Shown: positions 50,601 to 62,229, numbered from the stretch's first letter. The stretch is 64,000 bases of DNA from Rhopalosiphum padi (GCF_020882245.1 NC_083598.1:58441858-58505857); one strand, 5' to 3'. Numbers and translations are program-made. The notes: generated by a model not told the origin, from the sequence alone.

Positions 50601-51976
50601 CATATACCTTTTGGCCATGGTAAATGTCCAGCACAGCCTTCTTTTATCTTACAACTTATATTTTCTAATAGTAAAAATTTCCCTCTAAAAGTATAAATTT
50701 AATTGAATTGAATCATTTGTATATTTTCCAAAAAACAGTATAATTACTTTGCCATTCCAGCAGTCATTTTTCTTAGATATGAATGAAAAGATAAATGCTT
50801 CATATTTTGTGTTTTTAAATATTCCTCATCGTATGGTTCCAAAGGTGAACAATGTACACAACATCCATTATCTCCATGACGGCAACTAAAAGTTTATCAT
50901 TATCATTATTTTATTTAAATAGTAATTAGAAATGTACAATATTATTTACTATTTTTTGTCTTTGAGACGTTTAATTTTTCCATCTAATTTCCATAGTAGT
51001 TTATCCACTTCATCTTCTTCTACTTGACTTGTTGATCCTGAACTTTTCTTTCCATTTGATGGCAGTGATGTAGTAGATCCTGGTGTAGAAACAACTGATG
51101 AAGACCGACTTCCATTAGCAGAATCTGCATTTGATGGGCCAGGAATTGCCCATATATTATCTGGATCTAGTGGACACAAGTATATCTTATCTCCATGTTT
51201 CAGATTTAAGCTGCTCAAGTATACACTTCTAGATGATTTAATTTCATTTTTACGGTTTCGATCATTAAATAATGTAAAACCATAGTTTGTAAGAGAAAAT
51301 ACATTGTACACCTGTAAAAATTTCAAAGTAATTTTATTTTAAACATATTATAAGTTTATTATAGAAATGTCAATATTTTTAAAATATAAAGTTTTACTTA
51401 AAATGAATTATATCTTAATAGATAAACTTAATTACTTTTTCAAATAAATTATAACTTGATTCCGTAAGTGACACTTGTACTCTTTTTGTTCCATCTGGAG
51501 ATTCTACACGTAATACCTGAAACAATATTAATTATAAAATAATTGTTTAGGAGTATGTAAAGGTTAGTTTAACAATGATATTAATATGCCCATTAAAATA
51601 ATAGTTGAATAACACAACTTTTAAAGAAATAAAAGAATTTAATTATCTGAACAATAAATTGAATAATGAATAACCCAGGATAGTTTTAAATTTTAATAAT
51701 TGTCACTAAAACAAATTTTAGTAAAAAAAATACAATATAAATATGAAAAATTAAATTACAAGAATAATGTAACTAAAATAGAAATTAAATAATAGTTGAC
51801 ATGCAGGAAGTTTTAACTATCAATAGCCTGGTTGGCATTTTAAAGGAAAATATTTAAAAACAATTAGACACTCAATGACACAGCAACTTTTTATGGAAAA
51901 AGTATAATTTTATTTTATATAACAATAGAAAAATGTAACTGAATGATATTTAAGTACTCACTATTTGTCCTGCCAT
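32040..51976 (-). CDS. NPLOC4: NPL4 (NPLOC4), p97/VCP ubiquitin cofactor, 11 coding exons
   Basis: With UFD1 it recruits ubiquitylated clients to the p97 segregase (ER-associated degradation, DNA repair). Exons in transcript order: 51976-51962, 51516-51436, 51311-50950, 50885-50748, 50684-50561, 50492-50313, 50200-50063, 49994-49847, 49404-49244, 32651-32361, 32294-32040. Phases agree and give 630 residues (human 608). An N-terminal ubiquitin-like fold (VLRVESPDGTKRVQV) is followed by the Npl4 zinc region (CRHGDNGCCVHC, CKIKEGC, CSKC) and the NPL4 core (GFLYGRYEMHPDIPLGIRAV, VHMEGYSVSNQCMALV). The C-terminal NZF finger has Cys at about 606, 609, 620 and 623, and the ubiquitin-binding TF pair. 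Intron 9 is 16.6 kb and hosts a complete gene on the opposite strand. It is head-to-head with the RhoGAP gene. Confidence 0.95.
32652..34042. other. NPL4 intron 9, proximal part, with a repeat fragment
   Basis: AT-rich intron. About 33040-33140 (AATTTGAATTC ... TTAGCGGAGACGATCTGTCAG) and 33385-33435 share words with copies at 37.4 and 40.0 kb, so an interspersed family has left a fragment here. No coding content. Confidence 0.45.
34043..34206. mobile_element. 164-bp hAT-like MITE with exact 8-bp TSD and poly-C tract
   Basis: GCAAATAA stands directly on both sides (34035-34042 and 34207-34214). The left end CAGTGGCGTATATGG and the inverse of CCTATATATGCTGCTG are imperfect inverted repeats. 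A run of about 17 C lies near 34064-34080. Confidence 0.7.
34814..35817 (+). mobile_element. degenerate hAT (ZMYM1-like) element
   Basis: The ends AAAGCCCGGATTAAAGG and the inverse of CTAATCCGAACTTG are inverted repeats. The flanks GCAGACGC and GCAGAAGT are at best an aged 8-bp duplication. Inside, at about 35175-35360, a plus-strand frame with breaks reads ASFSAETAFAKATRIKK and, further on, NETIQQFAKEKVRK. These recall the last part of hAT transposases close to the ZMYM1-like group (SAER.FS..RRIK ... FA..KARK). The left end also has the GGGGGGACAGGGG/CCCGGGGCCC run typical of such copies. Non-functional. Confidence 0.6.
35545..35570. repeat. (TA)n microsatellite
   Basis: About 26 bp of alternating TA within the degenerate hAT element. 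Confidence 0.85.
37300..37357. repeat. 58-bp near-perfect palindrome
   Basis: Two 29-bp arms meet without a spacer at TGTA|TACA (37328/37329). 28 of 29 pairs are complementary; the single exception (37314 G against 37343 T) is a wobble pair. The arm includes GACGGCATTATTG. No flanking duplication was recognised. Confidence 0.9.
37410..37580. repeat. interspersed repeat copy in NPL4 intron
   Basis: Shares an ordered set of words with 39960-40130: AAGTAG..AACTGCT.TGCTGTA, GTGTCGAGT, AACTGTAAT, TTTGAATTCAA and AATCATT-like blocks. The class is unknown and ends are not defined. Confidence 0.6.
39150..39830. promoter_or_regulatory. orphan CpG-rich block in NPL4 intron 9
   Basis: About 680 bp with much higher GC and CpG than the flanks (GTCGGCGGCGGCTGAG, GGCGGGGCGGCGCCGGCAGCG). 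It looks like the gene-start blocks elsewhere in the window, but no coding exon follows on either strand nearby. It may be a distal start for the RING/cyclophilin gene 5 kb downstream, or start an unannotated RNA. Short ORFs inside it have no family resemblance. Confidence 0.45.
39960..40130. repeat. second interspersed repeat copy in NPL4 intron
   Basis: Homologous in word order to 37410-37580, and its tail (AGTGGAGACGGTCT) matches 33112-33132. Similarity to the other copies seems to continue toward 40440 (AAAATCAATGCATTCGTT compared with 33387-33410). Confidence 0.6.
40486..41031 (-). mobile_element. internally deleted mariner-like element
   Basis: Ends of about 40 bp are inverted repeats (CAGGATGGGGCGAAAC... 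and the inverse of GTTTGATTTGCCCCACTCTG), flanked by TA on both sides. On the minus strand the interior begins MVWSSEQRGFAVRTFFENG, like a mariner transposase N-terminus. It then jumps, after stops and frame breaks, to a C-terminal part (PARSPNLSICDFA..., WGYPKKKVFKHRPHTLENLKK, AAENFKSHL). The catalytic DDE region is missing, so the copy is a deletion derivative that could only move with a helper transposase. Confidence 0.85.
41032..42049. other. NPL4 intron 9 stretch with a duplicated repeat unit
   Basis: AT-rich apart from the duplicated unit at 41409-41567. A small foldback (AAGTGAGTTATGAG ... CTCATAATTCACTT, about 41691-41742) is followed by poly-T. Confidence 0.45.
41409..41567. repeat. 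two tandem-like copies of a roughly 68-bp unit, spaced about 90 bp
   Basis: Copies at 41409-41476 and 41499-41567 share CACCCG..TGTGTTGTCTC.GTC.TACA and ..AAATTTTCGT. They differ at several positions, so the duplication is not recent. No coding function was seen. Confidence 0.7.
42050..43454 (+). promoter_or_regulatory. CpG-rich promoter and 5' UTR of the RING/cyclophilin gene
   Basis: About 1.4 kb of GC- and CpG-rich sequence with CAA, CGT and TTA microsatellites. A good donor (AAAGT|GTAAGT) at 43454/43455 can join the acceptor (TTTATAG) at 44434, which stands directly before the ATG. The overlapping Arg-rich ORFs on both strands (for example 42403-42903) arise from the triplet repeats and GC content and are not called as genes. 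Confidence 0.55.
43304..43337. repeat. (TTA)n microsatellite
   Basis: About 11 TTA triplets in the 5' UTR block. A (CAA)n-type run lies at about 42252-42282. Confidence 0.8.
44435..46186 (+). CDS. RING / B-box / coiled-coil / cyclophilin fusion protein, 3 coding exons
   Basis: Exons 44435-44734, 44799-44948 and 45008-46186 give 542 residues. A C3HC4 RING finger (C16, C19, C35, H37, C40, C43, C56, C59) is followed by a textbook B-box type 2 (C104, H107, C115, C118, C123, C126, H132, H135). Next come a helical, Gln/Leu-rich segment (about 150-260, likely coiled coil), a Ser/Thr linker and a C-terminal cyclophilin domain (about 381-542; GGKSIYDE, GSQFRI, IFGHVVDG, SSCGKV). The layout is that of a TRIM E3 ligase with a cyclophilin as target-binding domain. 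The active-site stretch reads SIFQCWDGESVITGDF where active cyclophilins have FHR...QGGDF, so the catalytic Arg is absent and the later His (before VFG) also. It probably binds rather than isomerises. The gene is complete and nested in NPL4 intron 9 on the opposite strand. I do not assign a symbol. Confidence 0.88.
46187..49243. other. NPL4 intron 9, distal part, and 3' UTR of the nested gene
   Basis: The 3' UTR of the RING/cyclophilin gene and AT-rich intron. No other exon on either strand and no element with paired ends was recognised. Confidence 0.5.
49244..51976 (-). CDS. NPLOC4: NPL4 exons 1-9
   Basis: A compact block from the 5-codon start exon (MAGQI) through the ubiquitin-like domain, zinc region and most of the NPL4 core, ending VPDVYYK with a GTATGT donor at 49243. 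The third exon contains a Ser/Gly-rich linker (SRSSSVVSTPGSTTSLPS) longer than in vertebrates. Confidence 0.94.
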
Positions 51977-52615
51977 TTCTCTGCAGCATTTATTATTAAA
52001 CACTTAAATACTTAATTCTATCGTCTTCACTATAAAATAATGTGTAAAAGTTCGAAACCCGTAATATAAAACGAAAATTCTTTTAGAAACAAGGGAAAAT
52101 TCAAAGAAAATTTTCGATATCAGAAGTGTTATCGATTCTACCAACTAACGATTACGTGTACAGTGCAGGGTCTAATAATCAAAATTACGTTAACCTTTTC
52201 GATTATTTTCACATTAATTCTTAAATAGTTTTTAATGGTTTCGATAGCATTTTATCATGACAACAATATAACTTGAATCTATGATCTTGTGTACTATTGT
52301 TCTATAGTAGGTGTGAGCCAATACTCGACTGCAATAATTGTATTTCGTTAAAATAAATTCTATTGTACTAAAAAATTGAGTATGCACTATGTAGTAACAA
52401 TATACGACAATCGATTAGTTTTCTCTGTTGGCAACGCTGTAGAAATGTTGACATTTTCCTTCACTAGTTTTTAAAGTTTTTTCCTTATCTAGTTGTAGAA
52501 AAATTGAATTTTTCCTCTAATTAAGTAAAAAACGTTTCCGTTTCGTCTCGTGCTGTAGTTGTCCTTCTTGAAATTCGATGGTTGGAGGATAACGTGGGAC
52601 CACTACCACTCTATT
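51977..52615. promoter_or_regulatory. shared head-to-head promoter of NPL4 and the RhoGAP gene
   Basis: NPL4 starts at 51976 (-). A likely non-coding first exon of the RhoGAP gene ends at the donor CTATT|GTAAGT (52615/52616). About 640 bp therefore serve both directions. It is less AT-rich than the flanks, with CpGs around 52040-52200 and 52530-52600. Confidence 0.55.
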
Positions 52616-55444
52616 GTAAGTTAAACTTTTTTCTTTTTTTCCTTATACAATATTGTAAAAGTAATTTATCTACAACCAAAGTAAATTTTAAGTTTTATTT
52701 TCAAATATTGTTTTATAAGGATTTACTGTGAAATCTAAATAATAGAACAAATTGATACCTACTGTCGTACAACTTTATCTTTTGTTTTCAATTTATATTG
52801 ATATTTATTGTTATATTATAATATTTTACTTTTTACTGACTTATTGATCATCCTCAAAGTAAATAAAAAGATCTGAATTATTATTTTTCACATTATAACC
52901 CCGATTTATAAATTCTGTGTTTGAATACCTAATATATAATATTCATATTAATTGTAAGTTTAAAATTAATAATGTTTTCTCTATTGATAATTACACTAAG
53001 GCAGCTATTATTAAAATCAAAGTATTTCAGCTAAAAAAGTATACAAATGTATTACATAGTATTCTACTAAGATTATAATATTATACAATATTAATATTAA
53101 TATTCAAATTTTTTTCATATTAGTCAATTGTCAAGAAAGTCAGAAACAATATAATATTTTTGTCATAATTTAACTAAGAACTATATTGAGTTATAAGCAA
53201 ATTAAAATAGAGTCAATGATTTTAATACTCTAAAATACAAAACAATTTTTAAATTAATGAAATATATTTATATTTTAAATTAGTTTACTTATATAAATAT
53301 AACTAATATAAATTAATCTAAGAATTTTTCATTTTAGTTTTAAATTTACATAAAGTATATTTAGGTTTTAAGTAGTTATAATGCTAAATTGTGGCTATAG
53401 CATGTTAATTAACGCATCTTTATTTTTATTAATTCATTTATATATTTCATATTGTAGTATAATAGTCATTGAAAATATTAGTTTAAAATTTAAATCTAGA
53501 TTTTTTGTTTACGATTTTATTTATGATAAAGAATAAAAGATCTTTAGTTATATAATTTTTATATAAAAATTGTATTATACATTTTTTGAATTAAAATTGT
53601 ATTAAGTTAGGAAAACCTATAGATTATTTGTTATAATTATATTTTAAAAAAAACACACAAATGGATGAATGACCTCATTAAATGACTTATTAGTTAAACA
53701 ATAATCAGTTATTTTTAATTTTTTATAAGGCATACTTCATAAAAAAAAATATATTTAACAATTGTTCTTTTAAAATTGTCAACTAATGATTTTAATGGTT
53801 TTTTTTTCATATTTTAGGTATAATATATTAATATTATGATGATTTATTAAAAACCAACAAATTCTATTAATGAATATTTAATTTAAGTATAAATTAGTTC
53901 TTTTGAAAAATATAATGTATACTTGTTATAATTGTTGTTGTTATTTTCTTTCTCTAGAAAGTAAATACTTTATGCTATTATGAGTTCTTTAGACATTAAA
54001 ATAATAAAAAAAATCGGAAACATTTTTATAATAATAATAAACATTTATTGGATATTATACAACTTATTTGTATTATAAGTAGTTTATACACATTTATTTA
54101 TTATTTGTAATAGTGTATACCGTTAAACAAAATTGTTATTTTTATGTATAACAATAAACTCAAGAGCTCAAAATATACATATGGTAGTAAAAATAAAATA
54201 ATTTATTCAGTCTTGTGCCTATTTTACTAAACTATAGTAATAAGTAATAAAATCTTAGGTTTCAGTTATTACATCTTATAGGTTATCATCATAGTTCATT
54301 TTGCTTGCAATTATTTGATATCTTGTAACATCTTCATGATGTTTTATATTTCTGCAGATAATATGTATTAACTATATGTAAATAATTAAAATTGTAAATA
54401 TGCATATGAGAACTATTAGCCACAATGTCCTAATTAACAATCTTGATTTAATACAAGATGAGAGTTATATTTAATTTAATAAGTTAAATATATATACAAA
54501 TAATGTAAACTTTTAAATTATTTTTATTTTATCATTTTTAGAAATGACTCACTGGTAGCTTCATTTATTATTCACAACTTGAAATTACTTTCACTATCAT
54601 TTAAACTTAAATTTTGAGAATCTTTAAATTAAATCATTTTAACATTTTAAAACTGATTATATCTTTTTTTAAATTAGAATAATAATAAAAAATGTTTTTA
54701 TCTAACTTGTATTAAACATTTAATAATATTTGTTATGTTGGTCCAATATATTGACTAATAGCATCTGTTGTTATTTTATCTTATTTAACTTTAATTTTAT
54801 GCCGTGACACAGCCAACATGTATGCATGTCTTATCCATCTTTTATTTAAAAATAGCTTTTGTTAAATAGTATTGTCTAATACATTTTGGCCATATCCATA
54901 GTTTTTCCTTGTATCTTCGAGAAAACCTTTTTCACAGAACCTTCTTTTTGGATTCATTAATTATCAAGTATATTTAATTAAATTTATTATATACAATAAG
55001 TCATAAGATATAATATTACAATAGTTTGATGTTTCAAACAATTTACAGTATATTTAATTTATACTTTTGTCTGTGTTTATTTAACAATTTTAACATTTAG
55101 TTAAGGGGCTTAATAATGTTATCTAATTTTTTTCTTTAATTCTTTAGTATGTAAGTCTGACTATGAGATGACATTTTATCATTATTATTTATATTTGATT
55201 AAGTATAAAATATTTATTTAAATTGTATAATTGTTTCAATTAACATGTATACTTATTTCAATATCTTAATATTTCCAATCTCTTTTAAAAACATTTAAAT
55301 TTTTTTTAAACCATTCTTTTATTAAATTGATGTTAAAATTATTAATATTTACTTAATTTTTATGATAATTGTGTGTACCATTTGTGAATACAACTATTTA
55401 ATAAAACAAGATATACATTTAACATTATGATTTTTTGTTTTTAG
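52616..55444 (+). other. presumed 5' UTR intron of the RhoGAP gene
   Basis: AT-rich, with no exon or transposon recognised. It ends at TTTTTAG|GTTATAC (55444/55445), a good acceptor with an 80-bp leader before the ATG. Confidence 0.5.
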
Positions 55445-55524
55445 GTTATACAATTATTCATTTCATGAAAATAATATGATAGAATAATTTAACTAACTTA
55501 TATTATTTAAGTTTTATAACAAAA

Positions 55525-58500
55525 ATGAAGAGGCAGTTTTTTAAGGTTAAGCAATTTGCTGACCAGACATTCTCTAGGTATGATGTTTTTAATTTTTTTA
55601 TTGTTATAAATATTTAAATAACATTTTTACTTAATTTTTATTTAAAGGTCAGGTAAAACTGAAGCACTTTCTGATACATTACAAACAGCAGAAAAACGAG
55701 TTGAATTTATAAAAAATGCTTGTCAAAATACTACAAAAAAATTATTAGCTACATTAATATCACCTGGACTTGGCCATGATGCTCCTGCACGTGAAAAACG
55801 ACTTGTAAGTAATATTAATTTTTCTTTTATATCAATAATTCATTTTTAATATTTTAGAAAAAAATGCCTGACTATTTGCTAGCAATGGCAATGCTTGATA
55901 ATGGTTCTAACGAAGAAGATAATTTATTAAGGTAAAATATTATATTTTTATAGTTTGTAATAAAGCTACTTATACATTAAGAAACATGAATGAATATGGA
56001 AAATCTTTTTCTATTGAGTAAAATATTTAATTTTTTTATTATGGTAAAATAAAAAAATAATTACCTTTAGATTTAATAATTTAAATTCATAGTTAGTTTT
56101 TGTATAGTGGCTTAATTTAATTTAACTTAAATTTCAAATATATGTATTAATTAAGTTTAAATTTAAATTGTATTTAAAATGTTTATTATTTTTTAGACAA
56201 GTTTTAGTGGAATGTAGCAAAGTACAAATATGTTTAGCTAATGCAGGTGTAGATTATGAATCACGTATTGAACAAACAGTACTTAGTAAGCTACAGCAAA
56301 TACTGGATGTAGATGTACCAAATATTATAAAGCAAAAACGATTACTTACTAAGTTGGTGCTTGATATGGATTTAGCTCGAGCAAAGTAATATTTCATTAT
56401 ATTTAACTATAAATTATATATTATTTTATTTGTTTTATTCACAACATTATAATATAAACAATAGTTTATTGAAAGTCCATAGTCCTGCATTAATATTTAA
56501 ATTCAATAGGGTATTTATTTAATAAATGTAATAAGTAGCTTAAAGAATTGAGTTTTTTATTAATAAATAATATATATTTAATACTATTATATAAATATAT
56601 TATTTTATAATCATTGTATTATTTACCTACCTTAATTTTCTTTTTTTCTTTAGTATTATAAGTAATAACTATTATTATTTTTTTTTCTCTAAGATATCAA
56701 GGAGTCTTAAAAAACTCTAATTCTGGAAGTTCTCATACAAATAAAGTAGATGCAGTTAAAGAAGAATTAGAAGATATAGAATTGAAAGTTGAACAATGTA
56801 AAGTATGTATATGCAATATTTGATATTAATTATTCCTTTTAAATAAATATATTGTTTATTTTTTTTTTTTACTTTCACTAAGGACTCTCTAGCATCTGAA
56901 ATATTTCAGTTAATATCACGAGAAGCAGAACTTTCATCTGTTCTTATAGAATTAATAAAACATCAACGTTCTTACCACCAAACTGCATTAGCTGTTTTGG
57001 ATGAAATAGTTCCTGAATTAGAAACTGTTATTGGTATGTTGTATAATATTTAAATATTTTCAATATTAATAAATATATTTTATACAGATAGTAACCCTTC
57101 AAAGCCAGTTTTTGGTCAAAAACTCGAAGACCATTTAAGAGTTACTAAAAGACGAATAGCCTATCCAATTGAACTATGTATTTGTGCTTTATTGGAAATG
57201 GGTGTGGAAGAAGAAGGATTATTTCGTATTGCAGCTGGTGCTTCTAAAGTACGATGCATGAAACTCAGATTAGATTCAAATTGTTTAGATTTAGAATCAG
57301 CAGTTGAATATAGAGATCCTCATATAATAGCGGGAGTTTTAAAATCATATTTGAGACAGTTACCCGAACCTCTATTAACTCATCATTTATATGAAGAATG
57401 GATGGCTGCAGCTAAGTATGCATTCACTTTGATTTCATTAATAAGTTATTTTATATTATTTTGTTATTATTGGTAATTTTATGATGTATTTTAATTATTT
57501 ATTAGACTACAAACTAGTGAAAGTAGACTTCAAGCAATCCTAAACGTTGTTCAAAAATTACCTCAATCAAATTTATATAACTTACGATATATAATTAAAT
57601 TTTTGGCGTTATTGACTAAACATCAAGATGTAAATAAAATGAGTCCACAAAATTTGGCTATAGTTATTGCACCTAACCTTTTATGGACACCTGAAGATAA
57701 AAGTGATAATATAGGGTAAGAATTCTTATGCATTTAATTATGGTATAATACCTATTATTCCTTTTTTTTTTTTGTTTTATTAACTAGGTTAAATATGAAT
57801 GCTGCTGCATGTCATAATATCATTGTAGACTGTCTAATATCCCATTCAGATTGGATTTTTCCTGGGGGTAAAAAATAAAATACTTATAATTATCAACTCA
57901 TTTTCATAATTAATTAACAAAAATTAATTTAATTTCAGAAGAAGAATTTTATGTTACATTAAAGATATTGGATGTCAATGATTTTAATGGCCATAAAAGA
58001 TCCAGTAGTGGGGATACACATTTGATATTTACAAACGATGCTTTTGACACAAATTTGAAACGAAGTAGATCTAGTACTAATATTACTGATATTAGGTATT
58101 TAATGGTTTTGTGATTAATCTTTATAATATATGTGTTTTATTTAATTATTATAAAACTATTAAAACCAATATTTATTGGATTATTTAAATTAATTAATAA
58201 ACTATGAAATTTGATTATGATATATTTAGCCCTCCATCAGAGAGCCCAAAACCACATACAAGAGGACGTAAAAGTAAACCAGCTCCTGTTCCACCATCAC
58301 CAACTATCAAGGCAAATAACATATTTGAAAGTCCTCAAGTCACTACGAAAGACCAAGATAAAGCAAACTGTGATAAACCTCCGCCCGGTTCCTTACTGAA
58401 ACCTAGTCAAACTACTGAATGTCCTAGGGAAAAGTTACCAGCTGCTGATACAGGTTCTTTAAAACGGCCTGTTAAGCCTGCAGTTGCTCCACGCACAATA

Positions 58501-59204
58501 CTTGAAACGTCTGATGATACGGTTTTCCGTAAACCTGCTATACCTGAACGACCAGCATCTTTACAAAGACCATTAAGTTCTTCGTTTAGGAGTCTTAGAA
58601 TACTAACAGATGTTTCTAATGATAAAGTAGATGTAATGATAATTTAGTTTCTCTAATTTCACTGTGCATTTTTAAATATTGATTCCATTTTTATCATTAT
58701 AGTTAGATCAAGGAGGCCCAATGTTAGAAAGAGCACATTTGTACACTGTGTCCAAACAACAAGTTTCATTGATACAAGTTGGTGATCAATGTGATGATAA
58801 AGAAATTAACCAAAATCAACATACTGGTGAGGATTAATTATTAATTTATTATTATTGTAATTAATTTTACTTTTAAAGTTCATATTTGATATATGCCTAT
58901 ATGTGATATTTATATTTCAGATGTAATGGATACAAGTTATATAAATCAAGAGAGTCCAAATGAGGATAATGGAGGTTATATAAGTCCAACTTTTTCTAGT
59001 CACCGAAATACAACATTAGACATCCAATCTGGTTAGATATTAATAATTATTTAATGATATTTTAATCTGATTTATAATCTGAAATTAATTTTAGGACAAT
59101 CATCAGCATTAAAAACACCAACTCGAACTCAGCGGCCCATACCTCCACCTCCTCCACCACCAGTTTTTTCTACAAAAAAGGAACCTGAAAGTACAGATTT
59201 ATAG
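55525..59204 (+). CDS. BAR-RhoGAP protein of the RICH/ARHGAP17-ARHGAP44 family, 14 coding exons
   Basis: A Rho/Rac/Cdc42 GTPase-activating protein that senses membrane curvature through its BAR domain; the probable fly counterpart is RhoGAP92B. Exons: 55525-55577, 55648-55804, 55858-55931, 56197-56385, 56694-56802, 56883-57033, 57088-57415, 57506-57715, 57788-57867, 57939-58095, 58230-58632, 58703-58826, 58921-59031, 59095-59204. Phases agree and give 751 residues. The BAR region (about 1-240) starts MKRQFFKVKQFADQT and includes KKLLATLISPG and KLVLDMDLARAK. The GAP domain (about 253-430) has the arginine finger in EEEGLFRIAAGASK (Arg about 291), plus KSYLRQLPEPLL and NKMSPQNLAIVIAPNLLW. The tail is Pro/Ser-rich with a seven-proline run and ends STDL, a class I PDZ ligand like the STAL end of vertebrate ARHGAP17. 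AATAAA begins five bases after the stop (59209). Confidence 0.94.
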
Positions 59205-61250
59205 CATTAAATAAAAGTGATAGAAAGTTAAAATTTGTTTTTATTTCATTATTAATACATTGACCAAAGAAACAGTAAAGGTTTTTTGAGTTGAATTTCA
59301 CTGACAAAAGAAGCATTTAATAATTTCTATTTTGTGACCTTTGCCTACCATTATTTATTTATTTTTTAATTAATTTATTTATATTTTTGTTAACTTGAAA
59401 TATTTTCTTTTATTTATACAATTACATATATTATTTAAATTATGTAAATTATTATTGCAACATTTTTTCTTGAAAACAAATTGTTGTTTACCTATTTACA
59501 GATTGTAATTTAATAATTTTAGACTTTTTATATACATTAAAGGTACTTGAGTACTTCCTTGTATTTTTTTTTTACTAAACATATATTTTCATTTATTATT
59601 ATTAAAACTATGAAATACAGGGTAAAATAACTAAAAACTGAAAGTTGAGATAATTTAATGTAGCTATGTTGAATTATAAATATTATTTTTTTATTAATTT
59701 TCTATTAGATCAATGTGCACCATATATAAATGTTTATCAAAAGTAATAACCATGTTAAAACTTTTGGTCTATGTATCTTTAAAATAAAAGTTTGATGTTT
59801 TAACTATTTATTTTATTTATTAATTAACAATGAGAATAAGCTCTCCAAGAGTATTAATATATAAAAAAAAAGGTCAATTAATACAGAAATTATACGTGGA
59901 TATAAGATAATTTTAGATTGCATGTACTTTTGAAAGAAATGAAAATAAATTTAACAGAACTTCTGAACAAATAATTAACATTTAAATATTATAATCGTTA
60001 TTAATAAAAAATTAAATCTTATTAATAGTTAAAACCAGTAGTCCTTTATTAATGGAAAAGTTTCTAAATTTAGAATATTGAGAAGATTCTGATATGTCTA
60101 TTTTTAAATTATATTAACATTAAGTGAAATCCAGATCATAATATTAGTTGAGTAATTATTTGTAGACAAAATTTTAGATTTTATCACATAATTATGTAAT
60201 GTTTTTTTAGAGATAAGAAGTATTCTTAAAATCAGTATTTTGATGTATAAAACATTATATTTTAGTTAAAAGAATACCTTTAAAAAGTACTCTTAGATAT
60301 CTTAGAACTGAAAACCTTTTAATTTCGTCATTTATGAGTATAATTAATACGGATAAAAAATTTTTTGTTTTTGTTTAATGTATAACATGCTTTTCCATAC
60401 ATTAATGTTTAATAATTTACTATTTTTGAGTATTATTATAGTAGTTCACATGTATTACCAATCACCATTACTTTTTTAGGATAAGATTGTTGAAAGTTTC
60501 ATAGTTTTCATAATAAAATGTATAAAACAATGTTAACTCATGATTTATTCCTTCAAAAGACATATTTTCTATTTTTCTATAGATAAATTAAATTAATGAT
60601 AATTGAATTTTCAAATATATATGAATTTAATATCCTTTTGAACAATCTCAGAGTTGAACTTTTGACTTACTGCAATAAACAACGAAACATTTTCACTTAT
60701 ATGATAATATGTAGTATGTTCATCAATAAAACATGCTTTTGCACAACCTGCAGATTGAAATATTAGTACTGTGCCTTCGGAACGGCCCTGATAATAATAA
60801 GAAAAATATCCTTAGAGAAAACTAATGCCTCTGATGATTTTGCACAACCTGTTAAATAACTGCGCACACCAATGTCGTATTGTATTATTTTTATTTAAAC
60901 CAGTAAAATTTAAAAGTTGATAGGCTGAAAAATCTCCACCTGATGTCTATTATTCACCAAAATATTAATTACTTTCATAAACAAATTTTGTCAAGATATT
61001 TTACATACTTTAGAAGAAAAATATATTTGATGGATTCCAATTTTCTATACATTATATGTTCCTAGTTTCTTATCTATATCCCATTAAATGTAAATATAGT
61101 GTCCTTTATGTATAAATTATACATTTCTTTTAAAGACAACATAAAAAATACATTTTTTTCAAATATAAATGGTTAAACTAAATATTTAATATACATTTTA
61201 TTTTAAAAAAAATTTAATTATTCAACTAAACATATTTTTATATGACCAAA
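59205..61250. other. RhoGAP 3' region and intergenic AT-rich stretch
   Basis: Convergent gap of 2 kb between the RhoGAP stop (+) and the SMIM12 stop (-). No gene was recognised. The SMIM12 poly(A) signal (TTTATT on the plus strand) lies at 61197-61202. Confidence 0.5.
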
Positions 61251-61484
61251 TTAATGTTCTCTTTTTAATGGCGGTGAAAGATTTCTTTCTAAGACTGGAG
61301 GTTCTTTGTATAAAATTTTCTGATCATCTTTTCTTCTAAGTTTTTCTTCTAAAATACTGGGTTTTGATGGTGTTTCTACATTAGATATTGTACGTTCTAT
61401 ATTGTAACCAATAATACCAGCCACAAAAGCTATTGGGAAAGTAATCATTGGTACATATCTTAATAATATTCTATAGAAAACCAT
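61251..61484 (-). CDS. SMIM12: small integral membrane protein 12 (SMIM12)
   Basis: A single coding exon of 77 residues (human SMIM12 is 92). One membrane segment lies near the N-terminus (about 10-28), with YVPMITFPIAFVAGIIGYNIE matching the family motif YAPYVTFPVAFVVGAVGY. It is followed by a charged tail (EEKLRRKDDQK). The function is not established. The ATG follows an acceptor (TTTTTTCCAG) by a few bases (ATTCACCATGG, a good start context), so a non-coding 5' exon lies upstream; I could not place it. The longer reading through the acceptor is not used. Confidence 0.85.
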   Translation of the reverse strand: MVFYRILLRYVPMITFPIAFVAGIIGYNIERTISNVETPSKPSILEEKLRRKDDQKILYKEPPVLERNLSPPLKREH

Positions 61485-61493
61485 GGTGAATCT

Positions 61494-62229
61494 GGAAAAA
61501 AAATCCAATACAATATATTATAAATACCATTTATTAATATGGTAATTGTATATAATTATAATGTTTGTAATTTTGATGTCCCTAATCTTAGATTATCTTA
61601 TTTTTGAAAATTTCTTATGCTTCTTATTTTTTCAGAGGTTGTATGCTCGACACTACATTTAAACAATAATTTATTTTAAGAATTCTAACAAGATCAAATT
61701 TTTAATCTGTAAGTATGTATGAAACTTGAAAATTATTTTTATTAAAAAAAATGACAAAATACATTATAAAAAAAACCTAATTCATAACTGTAAGTGCAAT
61801 ACCATGTTACTACAAAGTAATTAATTATTTATGAGAGGAGCTAAATATGTTTGAAAATGCCAGAGTTTATCTATATATTTATTCATAAATATAAATGTTG
61901 TAGATATGTATTATTTATATCATAATGAAATATGTGATATCACAAAAACTTTAATCTTGGAGAGAAATATATTTTGACCCGAAGTACATAACTTAATTTT
62001 AAAAAATATTATCTATTTTGTGGTATCAAAACCTTTTTTTTGAAAAAAAGTGTTAGTTGCGGGGTATTGTAAATTGTAGTTAAAGTCGCATAGTACATTC
62101 TTCCTTTATTATGTGAAAACACTTTGTAATATATATACTATAATATATATAATATTTATGTATTGGAGTATATGAATTCTGTTCAAATTCTTAGATAAAC
62201 TCATTATTTTACAGAGAATCTTACATTTT
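61494..62229 (-). other. SMIM12 upstream intron / NDUFV3 3' region
   Basis: No gene was seen. A poly(A) signal for NDUFV3 (TTTATT on the plus strand) is at 62105-62110. The SMIM12 promoter must lie here or further up. No CpG-rich block is present, so the 5' exon may be shared with or lie beyond NDUFV3. Confidence 0.4.

Noticed and set aside
61251..61508. Longer SMIM12 reading starting MDFFSRFT
   Set aside because: The extra residues read through the splice acceptor (TTTTTTCCAG) and lack an ATG in the exon; the ATG at 61484 fits the family N-terminus.
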